DNA of 64,000 nt from Deltaproteobacteria bacterium. Lineage in GTDB: Bacteria > Desulfobacterota > Desulfomonilia > UBA1062. Below, piece by piece: positions 17,424-26,738 of the stretch. The position numbers and the translations under genes are program-made. Within the stretch, counting starts at the first letter, position 1. Each line of letters opens with the position of its first letter. The notes below the pieces were generated by a model. That model made no database searches. It had not been told where the DNA came from and saw only the letters and a list, made by a program, of their open reading frames with translations. The stretch lies in the NCBI GenBank assembly GCA_018433775.1, contig JAHDQN010000004.1, positions 1-64,000 on the forward strand, given 5' to 3'.

Positions 17424-17680
17424 TACAGCTTGAGCTCTTTCTTGAGAACATCCCAGAGAACGTCATCCCCGCCCTCTTCCTTGATCTTCCGGATCATCTC
17501 CAGATCGGCCCTGTCCTCGATGGCTTTCAGCAACTCATAATCCTCGACCGAGACGATCACGGCAACGTCCTTTCCCCTGCGCTGCAGGGCTACCCGGTCA
17601 CCGCCGTAGGCTACCTTGTTCAGCACATCGGCCGTATCTTTTCTCAGATCGCTTGTGGATACGCGTATCATTTGTATCAA
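17423..17680 (-). CDS. Phd/YefM family antitoxin
   Basis: An 82-85 residue antitoxin. Its N-terminal half (IRVSTSDLRKDTADVLNKVA) is the Phd/YefM DNA-binding fold that autorepresses the operon; the acidic/lysine-rich C terminus would wrap the toxin. The frame can start at TTG 17680 or ATG 17671; an AGGGG site lies just upstream of the TTG and 12 bases before the ATG, so the start is undecided. It forms a module with the downstream RelE-like toxin. Confidence 0.9.
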   Translation of the reverse strand: MIQMIRVSTSDLRKDTADVLNKVAYGGDRVALQRRGKDVAVIVSVEDYELLKAIEDRADLEMIRKIKEEGGDDVLWDVLKKELKL

Positions 17681-17898
17681 TTTCCCCTTTTGTACATTTT
17701 GTACTATTTATATTATCTATCGGCACACCTGTCAATCCACATCATGAGTGAAGAAGAATGCCAGATGCCTACGCAGAGACTAAATGGTTTTGCAAGGTCT
17801 TTGTTTTCTAAGAGTTTGAACTGGAACTAGGTTATAGAGAAAGTTTAGATGAAAATGTTTTTGTTTACAGGATTTTATGACGTAAGTCCTTGAAATTA

Positions 17899-17967
<69 letters not shown>

Positions 17968-17991
<24 letters not shown>

Positions 17992-18444
17992 TTTTCTTCT
18001 CGCTTCAAAGAACTTTGTCAAAAGCTCACCGGCCTGCTCCGCCAGAATGCCCGAATGCACGACCGGTTTATGGTTCAGGTCGAGATCGAATATCCTCACC
18101 ATGGATTCCATCGCGCCGTAGCGCGGGTCCCTGGCGCCGTATACCAGCCTCTCGACCCTGGCCTGAACGATGGCGCCCGCGCACATGATGCACGGTTCCA
18201 GGGTCACGTACAGACACGACCCGGGCAGCCGGTAGTTGCCCACTTCCCGGGCTGCCGAGCGCATTGCAACTATTTCGGCATGCGCAGTGGGATCGGAATC
18301 CGTTATCACCCGGTTATGGCCCGTGAAAACCCTGCCGCCGATCACGAGCACGGCACCGACCGGAACCTCGCCGCATCCGGCGGCCCTTCTTGCCTCTTCC
18401 AGGGCCATGTTCATCAAAGAGCAGTCGTCCAGTTCAGCCATCAT
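17968..18444 (-). CDS. tadA: tRNA-specific adenosine deaminase TadA
   Basis: A 158-residue zinc deaminase that converts the wobble adenosine of tRNA-Arg(ACG) to inosine. The active-site motif HAE (H55, E57) and the PCIMC zinc motif (C85, C88) are intact. The final residues (about 8 codons, to PKWS) are encoded inside the overlapping tRNA-Ser(CGA) gene, so this C terminus is constrained by tRNA structure. Two ATG codons stand in tandem at the start; no strong ribosome site was seen. Confidence 0.95.
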
Positions 18445-18467
18445 CTATCACTTACATCCCTGTTTCG

Positions 18468-19913
18468 TCAAGATCCCCCTGACCGGGGAAGATAAATCAA
18501 TATGGTTCCGAACCGCTTGTCCGGGAGGATACCCTGGCTGCCCAGTCTTTCCTGAAGCATCTTCCCGTCTTCTTCACCGGTGTCGATCGCCAGGACCTGA
18601 CCCCTTGCTGTGCTGTCGTTGAAGGCGTCGAGAGGAAGCCCGGTCCCTTTGGCATAAAAGGCGAGCCTCTCGCGGTTCGACAGAATTTCATGCCCGGGGC
18701 CAAGCCGGCTGAGGACCCACTCTCCGGCGTCTCTCCGTGCGAGCTTATCGGGCTCGGGCGGGGTGAAGGAAATGTGCGCCCACATGATCACGCACGAGAG
18801 GAGAGCGATCACGGCGAACGACCTCGGCAGCACGGCGCCTTCGCGAATGATCCTGAGCGCCTGGAAAGCGGCGAGGGGATAGAGCCACATGATGGGCGCG
18901 AGAAAATACCGGTCCGAGGCAAAAATCCAGAACGTCAGAACCAGGAGAAACATCCCCAGCACCAGGACGAGGTGGCCGGTATAATAATCTCTCCGGTACC
19001 GATAAAGGCCTGTCAGCCCCAGGAGGATGACCAAGGGGTTGCCTGTAGAAAAGAACTTGGCCACCGCATTTGCCCCTGACCGCAGGATGTCGCCTGCGCC
19101 ATGGGAAGAGACAAAGAAATAGCCGAACTGGTAGCTTTTTTTGAACACCGGGAGGTCGGGATTGACGGCCCACACGACGAGAACCCCGCATACCGGGGCA
19201 AGGAAGAGCGCGGCGCGGGCAAGCCGCCCCTTCTCTTCATGGAATATCCATATGATGAGCCAGGCACACAGAAAGACCAGGGCAGTGCTTCTGAAGAGCC
19301 CGCCGGCAAAGAACATCAGTGCGCCAAGCGCAAGGAAGAGCCTCTTCCTGTCGATCGAGGATATCCCCTTGAGAACCAGATAATTCCCCCATATGATGCA
19401 GCAGAGCAGGAGAGACTCTTTCAGACAGTCGATGGAGCGGTCTACCAGCTGCCGGTTGGTGATGAGGAAAAGAACGGCCAGAAGGGAAACCATGCGATCC
19501 CTGAACAGGATCTCCCCTACCTTGTACATGCCCACGGCTGTCAGCACGAAGGCGAGGTAGGAGGCAATCCTTCCGGAGAGCTCAGGCTCGAGCCCGGTGA
19601 GCCGGGCTATGCCGGCGATAATGAGGGGGAAAAAGGGATCTACCTCTCCCAACAGGCCTTCGAGGAACCGTCCCTCGAGAAATACCTGCGCCAGGGGCAC
19701 ATACTGGAACGCTCCGTCCCGGGATATGATGTCGTAATTCAGCCATGCAGGCAGGAGCGCCAGAAAGGCGCTGGCCCCAACCAGCATGAGGAGCGCGGGC
19801 GAGGACATGGTCTGGATGACCCCCTCAAGCCCGACGAGAAAGCCCTGCCTTTCACCCGGCCCGTGGGACGCCGGTTCTCGATCGCCTTCCCTGTTCATTG
19901 GCTGCGTCGACAT
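18468..19913 (-). CDS. GT39-like membrane glycosyltransferase (paralogue 1)
   Basis: A 481-residue polytopic protein with about ten transmembrane helices. It resembles the ArnT/PMT (GT39) GT-C superfamily, which transfers sugars from polyprenyl phosphates on the periplasmic side. The N-terminal extracytoplasmic loop carries YDIISRDGAFQY, where the acidic residue after R is the likely catalytic Asp. It shares this loop, the following VFLEGRFLEG and the CLKESLLL helix with the protein at 25193-26617, so the two are paralogues. The start has a GGAAGG site. Donor and acceptor are unknown. Confidence 0.82.
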   Translation of the reverse strand: MSTQPMNREGDREPASHGPGERQGFLVGLEGVIQTMSSPALLMLVGASAFLALLPAWLNYDIISRDGAFQYVPLAQVFLEGRFLEGLLGEVDPFFPLIIAGIARLTGLEPELSGRIASYLAFVLTAVGMYKVGEILFRDRMVSLLAVLFLITNRQLVDRSIDCLKESLLLCCIIWGNYLVLKGISSIDRKRLFLALGALMFFAGGLFRSTALVFLCAWLIIWIFHEEKGRLARAALFLAPVCGVLVVWAVNPDLPVFKKSYQFGYFFVSSHGAGDILRSGANAVAKFFSTGNPLVILLGLTGLYRYRRDYYTGHLVLVLGMFLLVLTFWIFASDRYFLAPIMWLYPLAAFQALRIIREGAVLPRSFAVIALLSCVIMWAHISFTPPEPDKLARRDAGEWVLSRLGPGHEILSNRERLAFYAKGTGLPLDAFNDSTARGQVLAIDTGEEDGKMLQERLGSQGILPDKRFGTILIYLPRSGGS

Positions 19914-19950
19914 ATGCCTTCCCTGCCCGGAATAGAAAGCCGGCGGCCCA

Positions 19951-21378
19951 TCAGTAGGCGCCCTGCTTTTTCAGCACCGCCCCGAAGGTGCGGATGATCA
20001 CCTCGATATCGAGCCAGAGCGACCAGTTTTTCGCATAGTACTCATCGAGGAGCACCCGCTCCTCATAGTCGATGTCGTTACGGCCGGAAACCTGCCAGAG
20101 CCCGGTGATCCCCGGGGGAACCTTGAAGAGGTATCTCGCCTTGTCTCCGTACCGCTCAACCTCATCGGTCACAATGGGCCTGGGACCCACCAGACTCATG
20201 TCTCCCTTCAGGACGTTCCAGAGCTGCGGAATCTCGTCGAGGCTGGTCTTGCGTAAGAATGCGCCTATCCTCGTGATCCGGGGATCGTTCTTCAGCTTGA
20301 AGTCCTTTTCCCACTGGGCCCTGGCCTCGGGGTCGCGCCGGAGCAGATCCTTGAGCACCTGTTCGGCGTCGGGCCGCATGGTGCGGAATTTGTAGCACGT
20401 GAAATACCGTCCGCCCTTGCCCAGCCGCTTGTGCCCAAAAAACGCGGGGCCACGCGAATCGAGCTTGATCAGCGACACAATCAGGAGGAAGAGCGGCGAG
20501 AGAACCAGGAGCCCGGCCAGAGCACAGAGGATGTCGAATGCACGCTTGGCGACGGAATTGCGCTTCAGGGCCAGCCGATCTTCCATCTCCAGAAGGAGCA
20601 TGCCGTCGAGATCATAGGTTTTGACGCCCACGGAAGCGACTCCATAGAGGTCGGGCAGCATCTTCACGACCGGCGAGACCTTCATGGCGTCTTCGACGAC
20701 CTCCAGAAGCTCTGTCCGTGATACACCGGGAGCCGCGACGATAACCTCTTCGGGCTTGATCCGGGCATCATCCACCTGCCGGACGTCCCGATAGACAGGC
20801 AATGCCATGTCCAATGCCCCGTCCCGCCCGTCGGGCGAGACCACCCCGACCGGGTGGAGCCCCCAGTCCGGATGCTTCTTGAGATTGCAGAGAACCTGCC
20901 GGACTGCCTCCGGAGACCCGATGATCAGGACGTTCTTTTTCCACAGCCCGAGACTTTTCAGAGCCCAGCGTGAGAACCGCCTCATAAGGGGCAGAAGACC
21001 GATGGAAAGGATCAGGGCCAGGGCAATGACCGGACGGGAAAAGTCGATGGTGGTCTTGGTGACAAAGGTCAGAAGGATGAGGATCACGAAGCACAGCATG
21101 TTCCCTTTCAACAGGGACTTTATCTCATCCCAGAAGCCCATGCCGATAGAGGGATAGAGCCCCTCGTAGGCGAATATGAGCACCCACAGCGAGCCGAGCG
21201 CCCATGCCTTCAGGTATACATCGATGCCGTGAATCATCTCCGGAAACATAGGGATAACATCCACCAGAAGCCACGACCTGACATAATACGCCAGGACAAA
21301 GCTCGCCATGATGGCGGCAAGATCGCTCGCCATCAGCGTGAGCGCAAGAAAGATCTTTTTGATGACGCCGTTTATCAT
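19951..21378 (-). CDS. WbaP-type polyprenyl-phosphate sugar-1-phosphate transferase
   Basis: A 475-residue initiating transferase. The N-terminal 150 residues hold four transmembrane helices; a Rossmann-like domain (VLIIGSPEAVRQVL) follows; the C-terminal 200 residues are the bacterial sugar transferase domain with KRAFDILCALAGL, YKFRTMRPDAE, the SLVGPRPI motif and GLWQVSGRNDIDYEERV, typical of WbaP. It would transfer hexose-1-phosphate to undecaprenyl phosphate and start synthesis of the repeat unit. It lies 37 bases upstream of the GT39-like gene. A second initiating transferase is at 39547. Confidence 0.92.
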   Translation of the reverse strand: MINGVIKKIFLALTLMASDLAAIMASFVLAYYVRSWLLVDVIPMFPEMIHGIDVYLKAWALGSLWVLIFAYEGLYPSIGMGFWDEIKSLLKGNMLCFVILILLTFVTKTTIDFSRPVIALALILSIGLLPLMRRFSRWALKSLGLWKKNVLIIGSPEAVRQVLCNLKKHPDWGLHPVGVVSPDGRDGALDMALPVYRDVRQVDDARIKPEEVIVAAPGVSRTELLEVVEDAMKVSPVVKMLPDLYGVASVGVKTYDLDGMLLLEMEDRLALKRNSVAKRAFDILCALAGLLVLSPLFLLIVSLIKLDSRGPAFFGHKRLGKGGRYFTCYKFRTMRPDAEQVLKDLLRRDPEARAQWEKDFKLKNDPRITRIGAFLRKTSLDEIPQLWNVLKGDMSLVGPRPIVTDEVERYGDKARYLFKVPPGITGLWQVSGRNDIDYEERVLLDEYYAKNWSLWLDIEVIIRTFGAVLKKQGAY

Positions 21379-21432
21379 GAGCGACCGGGGCGCCTCATAT
21401 GCTTTGGGTCCTGTATTTTTTCACACCCTTCC

Positions 21433-22344
21433 CTAAGAGAGCCAATATGCCTTATTCATCGATATATACTCCATATATTTCACCGGCAACAACCGATAAT
21501 TCTTCCCGGCCCGGTATCCGAGAAACCGCGCGATGCTGTCGAGAAGGAGATGCGGCAGCTGCCAGGGCTCGTTCTTATCTATGAGGTACCTTGCCGCCGC
21601 CAGGATATATCTTATCCCTTCGGTTTCGTTCCGGGAATATGCCGCCAGGTCCCGGTTGTTCGAGAAGAACACCCCGATGTCCACATAGCGCCGGAACTGC
21701 TCGAAGAAGGTGTAGTTGTGCGAGTGCCACACTCGGGCATCCGCGGCATAGTGGACCTTGTATCCCGCCATCACGGCCCGGTAAAAATACTCCATGTCTT
21801 CATTCATAATGGTGTCGCCCCTGAATCCGCCGAGGGTGCGAAATACATCGTTCCGGTATGCGGCGCAGGCATTGCTGCAGAAAAAGGTCTTTACCCCCAG
21901 GGTAGGAATGTCGCATTTCTCTTTTGTCCGGCTTTCTTCCGGATAGTTGAACCCCCGGATGAACCTTTCGATGGGATATGCATGCTCATAGGCTATCTGC
22001 CGGCCATATGAAGCGGCAATCCGCCCATCGTTTTCCAGCGGAGCGATGAGGTTTTCCAGCAGATAGCCGTCTACCGGGAGCGCATCCTGCGTGAGAAAGA
22101 CGAGGTATTCGCCCGAGGCATCGTCTGCAGCGACATTCCTGGTCCGCCCGTGATTGAACTCTCTCCGGACGATGGGCTTGACGGTCGCGCCGAACGAGCG
22201 GGCGACCTCGACCGTCTCGTCGTCTGATGCAGAGTCAATGACGATTATCTCCTTGTCGGAGACTGTCTGAGAAGACAGCCTCTCAAGCAGATTCGGCAGA
22301 TACCTCCCGGCATTCAGCGTCGGTATGATAACTGAGAGTTTCAT
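21433..22344 (-). CDS. GT2 family glycosyltransferase (rhamnosyltransferase-like)
   Basis: About 303 residues. GT-A fold: KLSVIIPTLNAGRYL at the N terminus, EIIVIDSASDDET (nucleotide binding), FLTQDALP (DXD-like) and NEDMEYFYRAV (catalytic base region). The pattern fits the rhamnosyltransferase-like GT2 group of O-antigen loci. The ATG at 22344 is chosen because AAGGGG lies 7 bases upstream; the frame reaches 22383. The ribosome site sits inside a short CCCC/GGGG palindrome. Confidence 0.85.
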   Translation of the reverse strand: MKLSVIIPTLNAGRYLPNLLERLSSQTVSDKEIIVIDSASDDETVEVARSFGATVKPIVRREFNHGRTRNVAADDASGEYLVFLTQDALPVDGYLLENLIAPLENDGRIAASYGRQIAYEHAYPIERFIRGFNYPEESRTKEKCDIPTLGVKTFFCSNACAAYRNDVFRTLGGFRGDTIMNEDMEYFYRAVMAGYKVHYAADARVWHSHNYTFFEQFRRYVDIGVFFSNNRDLAAYSRNETEGIRYILAAARYLIDKNEPWQLPHLLLDSIARFLGYRAGKNYRLLPVKYMEYISMNKAYWLS

Positions 22345-22377
22345 CAGCATGCCCCTTAGGGGGTTCACCCGGAAGAA

Positions 22378-22409
22378 CCGCAACCGTAGCAGGGTCTACG
22401 ATTCTGCGG
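22378..22409. other. Stem-loop in the leader of the GT2 gene
   Basis: A two-part hairpin: CCGCA pairs with TGCGG and, inside it, CGTAG pairs with CTACG around a 6-base loop. It is not followed by a T-run on either strand, so it is not a standard terminator. It lies just upstream of the GT2 start and could affect transcription or RNA stability. Confidence 0.35.
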
Positions 22410-22600
22410 CCTTTGCATGGTAAGGTCTCCCCTCATTGAAAGAAATCATAAGCAACAAATGCAAGCCCCTTTCATTCAGCTCAACAGCGGCTTCGATCGC
22501 AAAAGGCCGCCATGAGCCCTATGGCCTTCCCGGTCTGAACATACTGCATTCCGGCAGGCATGGAGAAGCAGATTAAGCAGCAGCCGACCCTGAATCGCCT

Positions 22601-22619
22601 GCCGGCGGATTCTGCCGGC
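22601..22619. repeat. GCCGGC inverted repeat
   Basis: GCCGGC, seven bases, GCCGGC; another GGCCGGC follows at about 22632. It lies between the stop of a methyltransferase gene (22646) and the next gene, like REP-type intergenic palindromes. Only this copy was noticed in the window. Confidence 0.35.
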
Positions 22620-22645
22620 GCTGACCCGGTGGGCCGGCAGTTTCT

Positions 22646-23617
22646 TCATTTGCCTGCCTTGAGCACGAGCTCTTCGCCTATCCACGGCTGCCGGCGCGAC
22701 AGCAGCAGCTCAACAAAAAAGAACCCGGCGGCCCTGACCAGACCGCTGAGAGACTGAGCCACCGGCCACGCGGTCTGCTTCTCCTTTATCACAATACCGT
22801 GACTCATCCAATACATGCCTCCGGCATTTACCGCCTCGGCCCGGACATCGATGTGAGGAAACCCCGCCTTCTCGGCGCACGACCGAAGGGCGTTTCCGGA
22901 AAAGATCCGCAGATGCCTCGGCGGCTCCAGCCCGCGCCAGCACGACCGAAACACCTGGTGTCCCCGGCTTTCGATGTTCGGCGTTCTCGCCACCAGCACC
23001 CCTCCCGGCTTGAGCAGGCGCCTGCACTCGGTCAAAAGACCGACCGGATCGCGGACATGCTCGATGACGTGATTCATGATGATCGCATCATAGCCTGCTT
23101 CTCTGAGACCGAGGTGCTCGATGCCGCCCAGATGCACCTTGATCCCGTACCGCTCAAACACCTGCGCGGCCGCTCTCTGGTCTACCTCCTGGCCTTCCAC
23201 CTCCCACCCGCGCGACTTAAACAGGGCGAGACGCCGGCCGTCGCCGCAGCCGATTTCGAGCAGCCTGCCGGGCGGCGTCCGGTCGAGATACATCAGATAA
23301 GCACGCCGCCATCGGCGCTCAACCCCGAAGAAGACCCGAAAAATCCGATACAATCCCCGGGACACCCGGCGAAGAAAAGTTTCCCTTTCGTGGGTGTAAT
23401 ACGTCCGGTATGTCTTCCCGATGTCTTCCTCGATGGGCATCGGGTCCATCCAGGCCAGGCCGCATCCCGGGTTGGAGCACTGTTTCAGATTCCACCGGCC
23501 CGGCGAACCGAAAAGCCGGTCTTCAAGCCCCTCATACAGCGGTTGCCCGGGTGCGCCGCAGAGGCAGCAGTCAGGACAGGGACGGGTTCTGATTTCCTGG
23601 TTCTCGTCTAAGATCAT
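22646..23617 (-). CDS. SAM-dependent methyltransferase with N-terminal Cys-rich motif
   Basis: A 323-residue methyltransferase (Methyltransf_23 type). The N terminus has spaced cysteines (CPDCCLC, CSNPGCGLAWMDPMP) as in zinc-ribbon-headed glycan methyltransferases. SAM motif I is LLEIGCGDGRRLALF near 116-130, with IIMNHVIEHVRDP and RLLKPGGVLVARTPN later. The start lies 3 bases after the upstream flippase stop. The C-terminal hydrophobic segment may contact the membrane. The likely role is methylation of a glycan or nucleotide sugar. Confidence 0.83.
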   Translation of the reverse strand: MILDENQEIRTRPCPDCCLCGAPGQPLYEGLEDRLFGSPGRWNLKQCSNPGCGLAWMDPMPIEEDIGKTYRTYYTHERETFLRRVSRGLYRIFRVFFGVERRWRRAYLMYLDRTPPGRLLEIGCGDGRRLALFKSRGWEVEGQEVDQRAAAQVFERYGIKVHLGGIEHLGLREAGYDAIIMNHVIEHVRDPVGLLTECRRLLKPGGVLVARTPNIESRGHQVFRSCWRGLEPPRHLRIFSGNALRSCAEKAGFPHIDVRAEAVNAGGMYWMSHGIVIKEKQTAWPVAQSLSGLVRAAGFFFVELLLSRRQPWIGEELVLKAGK

Positions 23618-23620
23618 GGC

Positions 23621-25165
23621 TCAACGCATGCCCTTTCCATACCGGAGTTGAAAAAAGCCCTTGAAGAGATCCCGGTCCTCCCCATCCAGCAGCCAGACCC
23701 AGGTGATGACCGGGAAACATACGAGCACCGCGATCAGAAACAGCCCTTTCTCAAGCAGATCGGTCAGGCACCCGGCAGCGGCAAAGACACCTGCTGCTAC
23801 GACGATTCTGACCAGGCTGCTGCGTATCTGGACACTCGTGACAGGTAAAAGACGCCTGGCCATGACAAAGAGGATCAGACTGTCGATACAGACCCTCACC
23901 ACCCACACAATGGCTACGCCTTGTATTCCGTAGACACCGATCAGCCACCACAGGGCCGACAGATAAACCGGCAGTTGGATAAGATGCATCTTGGCCGTGA
24001 GGTCGGGACGGCCGGCACCCTGTACCAGGGCGAAGGGAACCCGGGCGATGCCGTTGATGAACACCCCGGCGGCCAGCCACTTCAGCACAAAGGCGCTGTT
24101 GTCGGCAAACTCCCTGCCCAGCCACACGGTCAGCCCTTCGTGTGCCAGCGCGACCACGAGCAGGGTCAGCGGAAACAGGGCGAGAAAGGTATAGTTTATC
24201 CCCCGGCCGAACAGCCGTCCGGCGCGCTGACGGTCCTGGGCCAGGGCGGTCGAGAAGGCGGGAAACAGCACCCCGACCAGCGCGCTGGGGATGAGCCAGA
24301 ACTTTGTCACCACCTCGTAGGGCGTTGCATAATACGCGACAGCCGTGACCGATATGAGTGCCCCGATCAGGAACCTGTCGATATAGGTCATCAGCGGGCC
24401 GACGATATTGGTCACCGTCATCCAGCTTCCAAAACCGATCAGCGGTCTGATCATGGACCGCTTCGGCCTGATGCTGTGCCGCAATTCGGGCACCAGGTGC
24501 AGGCATACCATCAGAAAGACCCCGCCCGCCGCAAAGCTTCCCGCGACCAGCATGCCCACCACGGGAAACAGGCTGTTCGAGAAGGGCAGGATGGCGAGCG
24601 GGCCCAGAAAGGTGAGCACGCCGAAAGGTATGCGTACCTTGTTGGCCAGGTCAAAGCGCTGATGCGCTTCGAGCACCCCCCGCAATCCGATCGTGACGAT
24701 CACCACGGGAACGGACAGCGCGATCAGATAAAAGGACTTCAGGGTCTCATCCTGCAGCGCCCGGGGAATTTTCAGGACATGATGCACCAGCCAGGGGGAA
24801 AGTGCCGCCGCCACCAGTGCACCGATGATGCCGAATAGCCCCATGATCATCAGCGCCGTCCAGACGAGCCGGGGAAGATCCTCTGTCTGCCCCGTGCCCA
24901 GCCTCTCGGCAACGAGCTTGGTCAGGGCTCGGCCCAGCCCCAGATCGAACAGACTGAAGTAGCCGATGACCGCCCACGCGAGCGTCAGCACCCCGAAGCG
25001 GTCAGTGCCCATGCCCCTTATCAGGAGCGGGATGGCAAAGAGGGCGACCAGCAGAGGGGCGCCCAGACCGATCATGTTCCAGACCGTATTGCGCGCGATG
25101 ACATGCCCGTGGGTGAGGGTGCCGGCGCTGTCCAGGACGGGATCTGTCACATTTTGCTTTTCCAT
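23621..25165 (-). CDS. Wzx-like flippase 1
   Basis: A 514-residue membrane protein with about 12-14 helices, of the polysaccharide transport (PST/MOP) family. It starts with a typical NTVWNMIGLGAPLLVALFAIP helix and GTDRFGVLTLAW loop. It would flip undecaprenyl-linked repeat units across the inner membrane. It is followed 3 bases later by a methyltransferase gene. It is one of three flippases in the window (also 30269 and 51706). Confidence 0.88.
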   Translation of the reverse strand: MEKQNVTDPVLDSAGTLTHGHVIARNTVWNMIGLGAPLLVALFAIPLLIRGMGTDRFGVLTLAWAVIGYFSLFDLGLGRALTKLVAERLGTGQTEDLPRLVWTALMIMGLFGIIGALVAAALSPWLVHHVLKIPRALQDETLKSFYLIALSVPVVIVTIGLRGVLEAHQRFDLANKVRIPFGVLTFLGPLAILPFSNSLFPVVGMLVAGSFAAGGVFLMVCLHLVPELRHSIRPKRSMIRPLIGFGSWMTVTNIVGPLMTYIDRFLIGALISVTAVAYYATPYEVVTKFWLIPSALVGVLFPAFSTALAQDRQRAGRLFGRGINYTFLALFPLTLLVVALAHEGLTVWLGREFADNSAFVLKWLAAGVFINGIARVPFALVQGAGRPDLTAKMHLIQLPVYLSALWWLIGVYGIQGVAIVWVVRVCIDSLILFVMARRLLPVTSVQIRSSLVRIVVAAGVFAAAGCLTDLLEKGLFLIAVLVCFPVITWVWLLDGEDRDLFKGFFQLRYGKGMR

Positions 25166-25192
25166 CGGGTTCTTCAGCCGATCATCTGTCTG

Positions 25193-26617
25193 TCACTGGG
25201 CAGAGATGCCATGAACAGAATCCGGAAGGTATACATGAATGGTGTCGAAAACACGGGCAGGGCTTTTCCCGATGCCCTCCATGTACGCCCTCCCGGCTTC
25301 ACCGCCTTCCTTTTCAATGTCTATGGCGAGTATGCCTTTGGTTTTCTTCACATCCGAAGCCTTTTTGAGGGGAACATACGTGCCTTCGGCGTAAAAGGCA
25401 AGCCGGTCGCGATTGGTGATTATCCTCCGGCCGGGTCCGGCATGCTCCAGGATGTACAGGCCTGCCTCCTTGCGTGCAAGCTTATTAGAGTCAGGGCCTT
25501 CCATGGCCTTGTCAGCCCAGAAGGCACATGCGGCCAGCACCACCAGAAAGGACGCGACCCTTCCGGGCCTGCTCATGGAGCGGGCCATCCTCACGGCGGC
25601 ATAGGCGGCAAGGGGATATATCCAGGCAATCAGAGCCAGGAGATATCTCCCCGAGGTGAAGCCCCATGCGGTGAGAACGACCAGGAATATGAGCGCGCTG
25701 AGCCAGAGATGTGTGGTGTACCGATCCTTTTTCCGAAAGAAGAACCCGGCGCATCCTGCGGAGACGACGAGCAGGTTCCCGGTGCTGAAGAGCTCGACCA
25801 CCGTGTTTCCCGCGGACTGCAGTATGCCGGGGATCGTGTGCGGGTTGTTGAATATGAGCCCCAGATTATAGCTTTTTTTATACAACGGCAAATCCGGGTT
25901 CACGAACCAGAGAATGACAAACAGCACTGCCGGGACAACCAGCAGCGCCATCCTCAACATCCTGCAGCCCTCCCTTCTGAACACCCAGATGAGCAGCCAC
26001 GCCCCGAGAAAAAACAGGGCCGTGCTCCGGATGAACATCCCGAGCAGGAACAGGAGCCCGGCCGGAAACAGGGCAGTCTTCCTGTGCTCGGTTTCTTCTT
26101 CCAGGCCTTTCAGTACGAAAAAATTCCCCCAGAGGATGCAGGCCACGAGCAGAGACTCCTTCAGGCAATCCACCGAATCTTCCGCAAGCTCGCGGTTGGT
26201 GATGAGAAAGAGCACGGAGATCAGCGCCATCCACCTGTCGTGGAAGATGAGCTCGCCGAGCTTGAACATGCCCAGGGCCGCAACGATGAAGGCGCCGGCT
26301 GAAATCAGTCTGCCCGCGAGCTCGGGGCCGGCCCCGGTCGCCCACGAAACACCCGCTATCAGCAGGGGGAAAAGGGGCTGGGGCCGCGCGAACCCCTCGA
26401 GGAAACAGCCTTCGAGAAAGAGCCGGGCCGTGGGGATATACTGGAAGGCCCCGTCCGGCGAGATGATGTCATAATGAAGCCACAGCGGCAGGAGCGAGAG
26501 AAAGGCAGCCGCAGCTACCAGCCACATCATTGCATGCGTGGAGACCGAATCCGCCCTGGACCGGGAAGCAGGCCCGGTTGGAATGCTCCGTTCAGATTGC
26601 ACAGCGGCTTTTCTCAC
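25193..26617 (-). CDS. GT39-like membrane glycosyltransferase (paralogue 2)
   Basis: A 474-residue polytopic protein, clearly paralogous to the protein at 18468-19913: both carry YDIIS-DGAFQY, LFLEG-FLEG, CLKESLL and a PDLPLYKKSY-like segment at matching positions. It is a predicted GT-C enzyme using a polyprenyl-phosphate sugar donor on the periplasmic side. It is 27 bases upstream of the flippase gene. Having two such enzymes in one locus suggests two side-branch residues or divergent donors. Confidence 0.82.
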   Translation of the reverse strand: MRKAAVQSERSIPTGPASRSRADSVSTHAMMWLVAAAAFLSLLPLWLHYDIISPDGAFQYIPTARLFLEGCFLEGFARPQPLFPLLIAGVSWATGAGPELAGRLISAGAFIVAALGMFKLGELIFHDRWMALISVLFLITNRELAEDSVDCLKESLLVACILWGNFFVLKGLEEETEHRKTALFPAGLLFLLGMFIRSTALFFLGAWLLIWVFRREGCRMLRMALLVVPAVLFVILWFVNPDLPLYKKSYNLGLIFNNPHTIPGILQSAGNTVVELFSTGNLLVVSAGCAGFFFRKKDRYTTHLWLSALIFLVVLTAWGFTSGRYLLALIAWIYPLAAYAAVRMARSMSRPGRVASFLVVLAACAFWADKAMEGPDSNKLARKEAGLYILEHAGPGRRIITNRDRLAFYAEGTYVPLKKASDVKKTKGILAIDIEKEGGEAGRAYMEGIGKSPARVFDTIHVYLPDSVHGISAQ

Positions 26618-26738
26618 CTATTCTCGAGCGCCTGTGATCGAAAGAGTCCCTTTTCTCTGGGCCTGTCATCCCCGGGAGCTGGTTCTGGGCGGGTTTTCGT
26701 GAATGCAGGAAAACGAAAGGCATGGCCCCGGAAAAAAA

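Noticed and set aside
19101-19997. 298-codon open frame on the plus strand
   Set aside because: It is antisense to the GT39-like gene and has low-complexity charged composition.
22601-22640. Intrinsic terminator
   Set aside because: The GCCGGC palindromes are not followed by a T-run on either strand.
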